Of a stretch of 28,699 nucleotides of DNA, positions 16,684-24,027 are shown one piece after another. Position 1 is the first letter of the stretch; every line of letters starts with the position of its first letter. Under the pieces are notes generated by a model. It did not search any database and was not told where the DNA came from. It saw only the letters and a program-made list of their open reading frames with translations. The position numbers were made by a program, and so were the translations under genes. This DNA comes from JBBIQS01 sp037442205 (GTDB lineage Bacteria > Myxococcota > Myxococcia > Myxococcales > UBA5297), in contig JBBIQS010000096.1 of the NCBI GenBank assembly GCA_037442205.1, positions 1 to 28,699 of the forward strand, written 5' to 3'.

Positions 16684-18375
16684 ATGCGCACGCTCTTCAC
16701 CCTGATCTCCAATCTGTTCCGGGTGCTGCTGTCGCTGTTGGCGTTGCCGCTGTGGCTGGCGCGCCGGCGCGGCGCCTTCTACCTGGCGGTTGAGCTGCGC
16801 GGCGACCTGCCCTGGCGCGCCGGTCCGCGGCGCTGGCGCTTTCGGCGCGCCCAGCGGCCGCTGGGGGTCGCTTCGGTCAAGGACTTCGCCGAGCTGTTGG
16901 AGAGAGCCGCCGGCGACCGGCGGGTGCTGGGGATCGTGGTGCGGATCGAAGGCTTCACCGGGCCCTCGGCCAGGCTGCAGGCCATCCGCCAACAGCTGGA
17001 GAAGTTCCAGCAGGCGGGGAAGAAGGTCGCCTTCTACGGGCGGGCGGTGACCATGCGCGAGTACGCGCTGATGACCTGCGCCGACCGGCTGCAGCTGGCC
17101 CCGGGCGGCCACGTCGACCTCAAGGGCTACTGCGCCGAGCTGACGGTGCTGGGCGGGGCGCTGGAGAAGGTGGGAGTGCGGGCGCACTTCGTCCGCCGGG
17201 CCGAGTACAAGACCGCCCCCGAGCGCTTCACCGAGCGCGAGGTCTCCGCCGCCCAGCGCGAGACCACCGCCGCCCTACTCGAGGACGCCTTCGCCGGCGC
17301 GCTCTCCGACATCGCCCGGGGAAGGCAGAAGGGCGAGGACGAGGTCCGGGCCTGGATCGACGCCGGCCCCTTCGGCGCACGGCGCGCGCTGGAGCAGGGG
17401 CTGGTGGACGCGGTGGGCGACGGCGAGGATCTGGAGATCGCCCTCGCCCCGCAGAAGAGCCCCCGGGCACGCCTGGTGGCCATGTCCAGCTACCGCGCGG
17501 ATTCGCCGTTCGCCTGGCCCGGGCTGCTGCCGCTGCGGCCCAAGCCGCGGGTGGCGGTGGTGCGCATCTCGGGGACCATCGCCCTCGGCGAGAGCGCCCG
17601 GCTGCCGCTGATCCCCAAGGTGGCGGGCAGCGACAGCGTCGCCCAGGCGCTGCGGCGGGCGCGCGAGGACAAGTCGATCCGCGCGGTGGTCCTCCACGTC
17701 GACAGCCCCGGCGGCTCGTCGCTGGCCAGCGAGCTGATGCTGCGGGCGGTGCGGCGGCTGGCCGAGGCCAAGCCGACGGTGGCCTACGTGGACCGCCTCG
17801 CCGCCAGCGGAGGCTACCTGGCGATGATGGGCTGCAAGCAGCTGGTCTGCGCCCCGCTGAGCATCGTCGGCTCGATCGGCGTCTTCGGCGGCAAGTTCGA
17901 CATCTCCAGGCTGCTGGCTCGCTTGGGAATCGGCTCGGCCCAGATCAAGCTCGGCGCCAACGCGGGGCTCGAATCGCCGCTCTCCGGCTTCAGCGAGCAG
18001 GAGCGCGCCAGCCTGGAAAGGGAGATCGAGGAGACCTACCGCGAGTTCCTGGGGACGGTGGCCCAGGGCCGGGCGATGCCGGTCGAGAAGGTCGAGCCGC
18101 TGGCCGGCGGCCGGGTCTACACCGCCCAGCGCGCCCTCAAGCTCGGATTGATCGACGCTCTGGGAGGCTTCGAAGACGCCGTGCGCAAGGCCTGCGAGCT
18201 GGCGTCCATCCCCGGGGAGCCCGAGCTGGTGGCCATCGAGGGGCCGGCGCGCACTCTGCTGGCGCTGCGAGGGCCCAAGGCCAGCTGGGCTCTGCTCAAA
18301 CAGCTCGTGCCGGGCACGGCCGACCGGACCTTCGCCGCCGCTGACTGGTGGCCTCGAATCGATCCCGAGCTCTGA
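16684..18375 (+). CDS. sppA: Signal peptide peptidase SppA, full-length two-domain form
   Basis: 563 residues from ATG at 16684, chosen because GGAGGT lies just upstream. SppA is an inner-membrane serine/lysine protease that cleaves released signal peptides. Seen: an N-terminal anchor helix (residues ~5-25), an inactive-half S49 domain that supplies catalytic Lys176 in EYKTAPERFT, and a second S49 domain with HVDSPGGSSLASE and the nucleophile Ser375 in DRLAASGGYLAM. The Lys-Ser pair across two domains is the E. coli-type arrangement. The length is close to the 618 of E. coli SppA. The first gene of a plus-strand run; a TTG-start lipoprotein follows 27 bases after its stop. Confidence 0.94.
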   Translation: MRTLFTLISNLFRVLLSLLALPLWLARRRGAFYLAVELRGDLPWRAGPRRWRFRRAQRPLGVASVKDFAELLERAAGDRRVLGIVVRIEGFTGPSARLQAIRQQLEKFQQAGKKVAFYGRAVTMREYALMTCADRLQLAPGGHVDLKGYCAELTVLGGALEKVGVRAHFVRRAEYKTAPERFTEREVSAAQRETTAALLEDAFAGALSDIARGRQKGEDEVRAWIDAGPFGARRALEQGLVDAVGDGEDLEIALAPQKSPRARLVAMSSYRADSPFAWPGLLPLRPKPRVAVVRISGTIALGESARLPLIPKVAGSDSVAQALRRAREDKSIRAVVLHVDSPGGSSLASELMLRAVRRLAEAKPTVAYVDRLAASGGYLAMMGCKQLVCAPLSIVGSIGVFGGKFDISRLLARLGIGSAQIKLGANAGLESPLSGFSEQERASLEREIEETYREFLGTVAQGRAMPVEKVEPLAGGRVYTAQRALKLGLIDALGGFEDAVRKACELASIPGEPELVAIEGPARTLLALRGPKASWALLKQLVPGTADRTFAAADWWPRIDPEL

Positions 18376-18402
18376 ATCGAGCTCTGGTATCATCCGCGGG
18401 CC

Positions 18403-18867
18403 TTGAGAGCTCCGCGCCCATCCCCGATTCGCGACGTCGCCGGCTGGCTGCCGGCGCCGCCCTTGATCCTCCTGGGGATTGCGGCCGGCTGCGCGGCCCC
18501 GGCGGCGTCGGTCCGCGACTGCCCGCCGGCGCCGGTCGCCAGCTGCCCGGCGGCGAGCAGCGAAGCGCCGGACGCCCGCGCGGCGCTCGAGCGCTTTCTC
18601 AATGCGACCGAGGCCAGGCGATTCGAGGAGGCCTACTCCCTGCTGGCCGGCAACTGGCGCGCCCGCTACACCCCGGCCCGATTGGCGGACGATTTCTCGG
18701 CAGCCAGGGGGACTGCCCAGGACCTGCTCGCGCGCGCCCGCGCGGCCGCTGCCCGCCCGCTTCGCCTGCTCGAAGGCGGCGCCCGAGCCGAGCTGGCCGT
18801 CGGCGACGGCAAGGCCGTGCGCCTGGTCCGCGAGCTGGATGGCTGGAAGGTCGAATCGCTCGAGTAG
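18403..18867 (+). CDS. Small hypothetical lipoprotein
   Basis: 154 residues from TTG at 18403; the start is weakly supported, since no good ribosome site is seen. A hydrophobic stretch (LPAPPLILLGIAAGC) ends in a lipobox, so the Cys at ~30 is probably lipidated. The mature part begins with an Ala/Pro/Cys-rich linker. It then has a small domain (ARAALERFLNATEARRFEEAYSLLAGNWRARY... to VRELDGWKVESLE) that looks like an NTF2/DUF4878-type fold, judging by the order helix, LLxxxW, and a strand-rich end with DGWKV. The family call is tentative. It lies between sppA and mrp on the same strand. Confidence 0.6.
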   Translation: MRAPRPSPIRDVAGWLPAPPLILLGIAAGCAAPAASVRDCPPAPVASCPAASSEAPDARAALERFLNATEARRFEEAYSLLAGNWRARYTPARLADDFSAARGTAQDLLARARAAAARPLRLLEGGARAELAVGDGKAVRLVRELDGWKVESLE

Positions 18868-18942
18868 CGAGGCGGCTCTCACAGGGCGCCCGGCCGGCGA
18901 AATGAACAGGCGCGGCCCCGCCTTGAATCGTTACAAGTTGGC

Positions 18943-18971
18943 TTGACTCGTTCGGATCCGAACGACAGATT
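18943..18971 (+). promoter_or_regulatory. mrp promoter with palindromic operator in the spacer
   Basis: TTGACT (18943-18948), 17-base spacer, CAGATT (18966-18971). A perfect 18 bp palindrome, TCGTTCGGATCCGAACGA (18948-18965), fills the whole spacer. A start of transcription near 18978 would leave a ~43-base leader before the mrp ATG. The -10 is weak (3 of 6). A dyad filling the spacer fits a repressor or a MerR-type activator; no regulator gene is next to it. Confidence 0.5.
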
Positions 18972-19020
18972 ACCGCTCCCTTGAACGTGACCGCTGCAGG
19001 CGGTCGAGGTGACGAAGAAG

Positions 19021-20103
19021 ATGCCCCAGGTAACCGACCGCGAAGTCATCGCCGCTCTCTCCAAGGTCAACGACCCCGAGCTGCACCGCGACCTCGTCTC
19101 GCTGAACATGGTCAAGGACGTGCGGGTCGACGGCGACAAGGTCTCGGTGAAGATCGAGCTGACCACCCCGGCCTGCCCGCTCAAGAGCCAGGTCCAGGCC
19201 GACGTCGAGGCCGCCCTCAAGGCTATCCCCGGGGTCAAGGGCGTGGCGGTGGAGATGGGCGCCCGGGTGCGCGGCCCCTCCGGCCCCAAGGCCGACCTGC
19301 TGCCCGGGGTCAAGAACCTGATCCTGGTCGGCGCCGGCAAGGGCGGGGTGGGCAAGTCCACCTGCGCCGTCAACCTGGCGGTGGCCCTGCACAAGATGGG
19401 CGCCACCGTCGGGCTGCTCGACGCCGACTTCTACGGCCCCTCGGCGCCGATCATGTTCGGGGTCAACCAGCGCCCGGTCTCCCCCGACGGCAAGACCCTG
19501 GAGCCGCTGATCGCCCACGGCATCAAGGTGATGAGCATCGGGTTCCTGATCGACCCCGACCAGGCGGTGATCTGGCGCGGGCCGATGCTCCACGGCGCGC
19601 TGACCCAGCTGTTCCGCGACGTCAACTGGGGCGAGCTCGACTACCTGGTGGTCGACCTGCCTCCGGGGACCGGCGACGTGCCGCTGTCGATCAGCCAGCA
19701 GGTGCGCGCCGCCGGGGCGGTGCTGGTCACCACTCCCCAGGACGTCTCGCTGAGCGACGTGATGAAGGCCAAGATCATGTTCGACAAGGTCAACATCCCG
19801 GTGCTGGGGATGGTCGAGAACATGAGCAACTTCATCTGCCCGCACTGCAACCAGGCGACGCCGATCTTCTCCCAGGGCGGCGGGCGCAAGGCGGCCGAGG
19901 CGATGGGCATCCCGCTCTTGGGCGAGATCCCGCTCGACCTGGCGGTGCGCGAGGGCGGCGACAAGGGCCTGCCCATCGTCGCCGGGGCCCCCGAGTCGCC
20001 GCAGACCAAGGCCTTCATCTCCATGGCCCAGAATATCGCCGCCCAGGTGAGCCAGCAGGCGATGAAGGTGAAGCTGCCGGTGTTCGGACAGTCGCAGGCC
20101 TGA
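19021..20103 (+). CDS. mrp: Mrp/ApbC/NBP35 family P-loop ATPase, Fe-S cluster carrier
   Basis: 360 residues from ATG at 19021. This start is preferred over GTG at 19009 because GAGGTGA, a perfect ribosome site, spans that GTG and sits 8 bases before the ATG. Residues ~1-85 are a MIP18/DUF59 domain (VNDPELHRDLVSLNMV, TTPACPLK). Residues ~98-345 are the ATPase: deviant Walker A GKGGVGKS (106-113), DADFYGPSAP, DLPPGTGDVPL and the metal-binding pair Cys273/Cys276 in FICPHC. Members carry and transfer [4Fe-4S] clusters to target enzymes in the cytoplasm. Length and domain order are typical for Mrp. Confidence 0.96.
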   Translation: MPQVTDREVIAALSKVNDPELHRDLVSLNMVKDVRVDGDKVSVKIELTTPACPLKSQVQADVEAALKAIPGVKGVAVEMGARVRGPSGPKADLLPGVKNLILVGAGKGGVGKSTCAVNLAVALHKMGATVGLLDADFYGPSAPIMFGVNQRPVSPDGKTLEPLIAHGIKVMSIGFLIDPDQAVIWRGPMLHGALTQLFRDVNWGELDYLVVDLPPGTGDVPLSISQQVRAAGAVLVTTPQDVSLSDVMKAKIMFDKVNIPVLGMVENMSNFICPHCNQATPIFSQGGGRKAAEAMGIPLLGEIPLDLAVREGGDKGLPIVAGAPESPQTKAFISMAQNIAAQVSQQAMKVKLPVFGQSQA

Positions 20104-20111
20104 GGTATAAG
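20083..20111 (+). promoter_or_regulatory. Possible promoter before the gene at 20137
   Basis: TTCGGA (20083-20088), exactly 17 bases, then TATAAG (20106-20111), 5 of 6 to the -10 consensus. The -35 is poor (3 of 6). It would start transcription close to 20118, shortly before the ATG at 20137. It overlaps the end of mrp, so the downstream pair may be transcribed both with mrp and alone. Confidence 0.35.
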
Positions 20112-20136
20112 GGCCGCTCTCCCTGACGAGGCAGCC

Positions 20137-20649
20137 ATGGCCGATCCGCGCAAACCCTACGATCCCGACGACGAGCTCGACGACCTGGAGGAGGCGCCCC
20201 CGGCGTCCGATTCGCTCGACGAGCCGCCGTCGGCCGGGGACGAACTCGACGAGGAGGCCCTGCCCTCCGACGGCGCGCCCAGCGATGAGGCCCGCGGCCT
20301 GGGGGCCGGGGTCTCCGAGGTGCTGCGCAAGGCGATGGTCGCCGGCCTGGGCGCGGTGTTCATGACCGAGGAGGGCATCCGCACCCTGGTCAAGGACCTC
20401 AAGCTCCCCAAGGACGCGGTGGGCTTCGTGCTCGGGCAGGCCGAGAAGAGCAAAGACGAGCTGATGCGGATCATCGGCGAGGAGATGCGCCGCTTCTTCG
20501 AGAGCGCCGCCCTGCGCCGGGAGCTGATCAAGCTGCTGAGCGAGGTCACGATCGAGGTCAAGGCCGAGATCCGGCTGCAGCCGGAGAGCCGCCAGCCCGA
20601 GGTGCGGGTGGCCACCACCACCGCCCGGCGCAGCAAGAAGAAGGGGTAG
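20137..20649 (+). CDS. Hypothetical acidic/helical protein
   Basis: 170 residues from ATG at 20137. Not recognised as a named family. Residues 1-55 are strongly acidic and probably disordered (DDELDDLEEA..., runs of Asp, Glu, Pro, Ser). Residues ~58-140 are helical: VLRKAMVAGLGAVFMTEEGIRTLVKDL, then GFVLGQAEKSKDELMRIIGEEMRRFFESA and LIKLLSEVTIEVKAEIRL. The end is basic (ARRSKKKG). The amphipathic helices recall phasin-like or membrane-surface proteins, but this is only a resemblance. It is soluble by composition, with no signal peptide. It lies 33 bases after mrp and 3 bases before the next gene, so the two unknown genes are probably co-expressed. Confidence 0.75.
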   Translation: MADPRKPYDPDDELDDLEEAPPASDSLDEPPSAGDELDEEALPSDGAPSDEARGLGAGVSEVLRKAMVAGLGAVFMTEEGIRTLVKDLKLPKDAVGFVLGQAEKSKDELMRIIGEEMRRFFESAALRRELIKLLSEVTIEVKAEIRLQPESRQPEVRVATTTARRSKKKG

Positions 20650-20652
20650 CCG

Positions 20653-21045
20653 GTGAGCGACCAGGCCGTTCCGGAGAAGGTGCGGTCGGCGCGCTCGCGG
20701 CTCCTGCGGCGGCTGGTGCCGCTGGCGCTGATCGCGCTGGCTGCCGGCTACTTCCTGCGCGAGATGCCGCGCGGGGTCGAGCTGGTCTACCGGCTGCCGG
20801 CGCAGCGCCAGGGCCTTAGGGCGCTGGAGATCGACCTGCTCAAGCCCGACGGCGCGCTGATCCGCCACGCCGAGTTCCTGTACTCGCCCACCAATCCCGC
20901 CCCGGAGATGCAGCGGCACCCGCTCAAGCTCCCGCCCGGCCAGGTCGAGGTGCGGGCCACCTTGGTCTGGCCGGATCGGCGCGAAGCGATCACCCGCTCG
21001 ATCACCTTCGAGCGGCAGGACGAGATCGAGATCCCGCTCACCTGA
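20653..21045 (+). CDS. Hypothetical single-pass membrane protein
   Basis: 130 residues from GTG at 20653, with AAGGGG upstream and the previous stop only 3 bases away. The N-terminus is basic (KVRSARSRLLRR), then one membrane helix (LVPLALIALAAGYFL, residues ~21-35). The remainder, outside by the positive-inside rule, has a beta-rich pattern (VELVYRLP, ALEIDLLKPDG, VEVRATLVWPDRREAITRSITF). This looks like a small Ig-like or transthyretin-like sandwich, but the fold is a guess. No catalytic motif. Convergent with the flavoprotein-receiver gene, 27 bases apart. Confidence 0.7.
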   Translation: MSDQAVPEKVRSARSRLLRRLVPLALIALAAGYFLREMPRGVELVYRLPAQRQGLRALEIDLLKPDGALIRHAEFLYSPTNPAPEMQRHPLKLPPGQVEVRATLVWPDRREAITRSITFERQDEIEIPLT

Positions 21046-21072
21046 GCGGCGCCGCTGCCGGCGATCGCCGGC

Positions 21073-22695
21073 TCAGGTCCCGCGGGCCGCCGCCAGCTGG
21101 CCGCCGGAGGCGGCGCCGGCCTGGAACGCCCGGGAAAGCTCGCGGTCCAGCTCCTGGAGATTGACCGGCTTGGGGAGGAAGGCGTCGGCTCCCGCCGCCA
21201 GGGCATCGGCGCGGCGCGCCAGCCCGCTCATGGCGACGATCCGCAGCTTGGCGGTGGCCGGATACCCGCGCAGCGACCGGCAGAGCGAGAACCCGTCCAC
21301 CCATGGCAGCACCACGTCCAAGAGCACTGCCGCCGGCCGCTCGCGCGCCGCGGCTTCGAGCAGCGAGAGCTCGTCGGCGAAGGCCCGCACCGCCACTCCG
21401 CTGCTGCGCAGGTGCTCCTCGATTAGCGACCGGGCGTCAGCGTCGTCGTCGACCACGTAGACCAGCGCCTTGGTGGACGGCGGCTCGGGGAAGGGCAGTG
21501 GGAGCGGGGCGAAGGCCTCGGCCACCAGCTTGCGGACCGCCGCCCGGCGCAGCGCGAGGTGGGCTCCGACCGAGGTCAGCCCCGGCAGCCCGAGCACGCC
21601 CCCGCCCGGGACCGGCGGCCGCCGGGCGGCGCGGGCCCGGGCGTGGGGGGCCCTGGCGCCCGCCCGGCGCGCCCACTTGAGCGCCAGCAGCTGGCTGCGG
21701 GCCGCAACCGCCAGCTCCGCTTGCGAGCGCAGCGCCTTGCGCGGCAGCGACTTGAGATCCTCCACCTCCAGCAGGGCGCTGGCGCTGCGGGTGGCCGACA
21801 GCAGCGCCGAGCGCAGCCCGGGCTCGAGCGCGCTGCCCAGCGCCGCGCTGCCGACCGCCATGCAGGCGCCCCGCGCCAACTTCCGCGCCGGCCCCATCGA
21901 CAGCGCCAGCCGCTCGGCGCGCAGCAGCCGCGGCTCGGGCGGCAGGGCCCGGTCGCGGGCCAGCACCATCAGCGCGTTGGCCAGCTCGCTCGGCCCGACG
22001 TCTCTGCCGGCCGCCACCACATAGGCGGTCTCTCCGCAGGGGGTCAGCACCAGCAGGTCCACCTGCGGCGTCGGCGCCAGGCAGACCCGGAGCAGGTCGT
22101 CGCGCCCGTGCCAAGCGATGCGCCCGTGCGAGCCGAGCATCCGCAGCGGCGGGCGGTAGCGCCCCTCGAGGAAATCCCCGGCCAGCTCGCTGCGCGCCCC
22201 GAAGGCCCCGACCAGGGCGGCGTAGCTCTCCGAGGCCCCCTGCGCCCGCACCACCCATCCGCTGCCCAGCGGGACCACTTCGCCCACCCACCAGGGCACC
22301 AGCCGGGCGCCGCGCAGCACCGCGGCGTTGAGGAGCGCCTGGCGCAGATAGCGCTGGCCGGCGAGCTCGCCCGGGCCGTCGACGATCATCAATCCGCCCG
22401 GCGGCGGGTCGAGCAAGACGCTGGTGCCGCTGGCGTGGACCAGGATCCCCTGCGCCTCGCGGGCCGAGGGCAGCCCGGGGAGCGCCACGCCCAGGCTGGT
22501 GAGCCGCGCCCGGGCGTCGGGATCGACCACGCACGGCGCCTCGACTGTGTGCTCGCACGGATGGGCATAGACAGTGACGTCGAGCCTGCGGCCAAAGGCC
22601 CGAGCCGAGGCGAGCAACGACCCAGCGAACGCTGCCCCGGCCGGCCCGCCGCCAATCACTGCCACGCGCGTGCCTTCCGACAGTCGACCGGCCAT
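21073..22695 (-). CDS. FAD-dependent oxidoreductase fused to a response-regulator receiver domain
   Basis: 540 residues from ATG at 22695. Residues ~9-40 are a dinucleotide-binding fold (VAVIGGGPAGAAFAGSLL) of the group that includes aromatic hydroxylases, halogenases and geranylgeranyl reductases. A later GAFGARS and the SAALGSALEPGLRSALLSA segment (~283-301) match the family's FAD-binding ends. A linker of Ala/Arg/Pro (~350-400) leads to a complete receiver domain at ~410-525: acidic pocket Asp416-418, phosphate-accepting Asp460 in LLDVVLPWVDG, Ser490 (AMSG) and Lys509 (LPKPV). All receiver residues are present, so it can likely be phosphorylated. No histidine kinase lies in the window. Redox substrate unknown. 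Confidence 0.85.
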   Translation of the reverse strand: MAGRLSEGTRVAVIGGGPAGAAFAGSLLASARAFGRRLDVTVYAHPCEHTVEAPCVVDPDARARLTSLGVALPGLPSAREAQGILVHASGTSVLLDPPPGGLMIVDGPGELAGQRYLRQALLNAAVLRGARLVPWWVGEVVPLGSGWVVRAQGASESYAALVGAFGARSELAGDFLEGRYRPPLRMLGSHGRIAWHGRDDLLRVCLAPTPQVDLLVLTPCGETAYVVAAGRDVGPSELANALMVLARDRALPPEPRLLRAERLALSMGPARKLARGACMAVGSAALGSALEPGLRSALLSATRSASALLEVEDLKSLPRKALRSQAELAVAARSQLLALKWARRAGARAPHARARAARRPPVPGGGVLGLPGLTSVGAHLALRRAAVRKLVAEAFAPLPLPFPEPPSTKALVYVVDDDADARSLIEEHLRSSGVAVRAFADELSLLEAAARERPAAVLLDVVLPWVDGFSLCRSLRGYPATAKLRIVAMSGLARRADALAAGADAFLPKPVNLQELDRELSRAFQAGAASGGQLAAARGT

Positions 22696-22903
22696 CGCTC
22701 ACCCTTGGGATGGTTTCGAGGTCCGCTCCAAACCTTGCCATCTGGGCCGCGCGCATCATCGAGGGGAGAGGGGAGGTCAGGCCCCCGCGCGGTTGGCTGG
22801 CTCGCAGCCGTGCAGCCGTCGCCTTGCTCTGGCGGTCGGCAAGCTGAGCAGCGTTTCGGCGAGAGGCAAGCTGTGCTGCCGGCGCATCAGCGCCCGGCGG
22901 GTT

Positions 22904-23776
22904 CTAGGGCGCGATTTCGGTTCTCAAGCGCTCGATCAGCTCGGCCTCGCCCCCGCCGGGGCCGAGTGAGAGCAGGTAGCGGGAGATGTCGTAGAGCACG
23001 TCGCCGCGCTCGAACACCGGCATCGAGTGCTCGGCGAACCCGAGTGATTGCGCGGCGTGGTTGAAGGCGCGGTCGGCCAGCGTCCGCAGCTGGATCGAGT
23101 CGTAGAGGTTGTACTCGACCAGGAAGCGCAGCGCCGCCAGCTCCTTGCCGTCGCGCCAGGCCCTCCACAGCAGCACGGCGTCCATTCCCCCGACCCCCTT
23201 GAGGTGCGGTGGCCGGCCGAAGCCCAGCGCCTCCTCCAGGTGCTTGAGTCCCCCGCGCATTCCCAGCCGCCGGCAGACGAAGCGCAAGTCGAGGTGCAGG
23301 GCTGGCCGGGGCAGCTCGCCGAAATGCGCCTGCAGGACGGGCACGTCGAAGACCGAGCCGTTGAAGCTCACCCACATCGGGAAGCGGGCGAGCGCCTGTG
23401 GCAGTTCGTCGAGGTTGCGGCCCTGGAGGAAGACCTCGAAGCCCCGGGCGTGGAAGAGGCTGACCGCGGTGGGGGCCATCGCCTGGCGGCCGTCGGTCTC
23501 GATGTCGAAGAACACCGCCTGCTCGGAGAACTCGCGGTACAGCCGCCAGTGCTCGCGCTGGGGCAGGGCCTGGGCCAGGGCGCCCAGGTCGCCGGCGGCG
23601 AGGGACTGCCGGGCGCGGTTCAGGTGCTCGCGGGCCCCGGGGTCCTGCCGCTTGGAGAGGGCAATCTCCCCGCCGTCACCGGGAAAGTGGTCCCAGTGGC
23701 GGATTCCCTGGCCCCACAGGTCGCGCTCCCGCGAGGGGCCGACGCCGGGGATGAGCTGGAAGGTGTTGCGGATCAT
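22904..23776 (-). CDS. YprB-like RNase H-fold 3'-5' exonuclease (DEDDy)
   Basis: 290 residues from ATG at 23776; a farther upstream in-frame start adds unlike residues and is rejected. An N-terminal helix-hairpin-helix-like segment (FQLIPGVGPSRERDLWGQGI, residues 6-25) precedes the nuclease core. Seen: FFDIETDG with Asp91 and Glu93 (Exo I), FNGSVFDVPVL with Asp144 (Exo II), and YNLYDSIQL with Tyr222 and Asp226 (Exo III). Tyr four residues before the Asp is the DEDDy pattern. The family (RNase_H_2, YprB of Bacillus) is often fused to or neighbours helicases; here it stands alone. Likely acts on single-stranded DNA or RNA ends; substrate unproven. Confidence 0.85.
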   Translation of the reverse strand: MIRNTFQLIPGVGPSRERDLWGQGIRHWDHFPGDGGEIALSKRQDPGAREHLNRARQSLAAGDLGALAQALPQREHWRLYREFSEQAVFFDIETDGRQAMAPTAVSLFHARGFEVFLQGRNLDELPQALARFPMWVSFNGSVFDVPVLQAHFGELPRPALHLDLRFVCRRLGMRGGLKHLEEALGFGRPPHLKGVGGMDAVLLWRAWRDGKELAALRFLVEYNLYDSIQLRTLADRAFNHAAQSLGFAEHSMPVFERGDVLYDISRYLLSLGPGGGEAELIERLRTEIAP

Positions 23777-24027
23777 CGGCGGAGCACAAAGAGCCCCGGC
23801 GCGCTTCCGGGGAGCCGACAGGCTCGGCTCAACAAGACAGGCAGTCAACCCCTGCCGGGCGCCGCCGCTTCCTGGAGAGCGCCGCTGCCGAAGACGAGCG
23901 CTGGGCGTTGATCGGTCGGCAGCGCCGCTGACGAGGGCGCGAGCGCCGCCGCGTCAGCAAGAATGGGTCGGGTCGCGCGGAGGGAGCCGATCGCGCGGGC
24001 TTCGGGGCCCGGGACGCGGGCCGTTCG

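Noticed and set aside
18366..18386. Direct repeat CGAGCTCTG twice, 12 bases apart, across the sppA stop
   Set aside because: Only two short copies; one lies in coding sequence. Likely chance in GC-rich DNA.
17275..18882. Long minus-strand frame opposite sppA (~535 codons)
   Set aside because: Arg/Gln/Gly-rich shadow of SppA with no domain; SppA on the plus strand has all catalytic residues.
18970..20919. Long minus-strand frame opposite mrp (~650 codons)
   Set aside because: Composition rich in His, Asp, Gln and Leu and opposite a textbook Mrp; an antisense artefact of GC bias.
22790..22890. Repeated word GGCAAGCTG twice between the flavoprotein and YprB genes
   Set aside because: Two short copies with no dyad, promoter or spacing pattern; nothing else seen in this 208-base gap.
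23777..24027. 251-base gap with a CCCCGG/CCGGGG hairpin (23793-23811 region)
   Set aside because: No ORF with a start and coding character and no promoter worth listing; the hairpin is 6 bp and of a kind frequent in this DNA.
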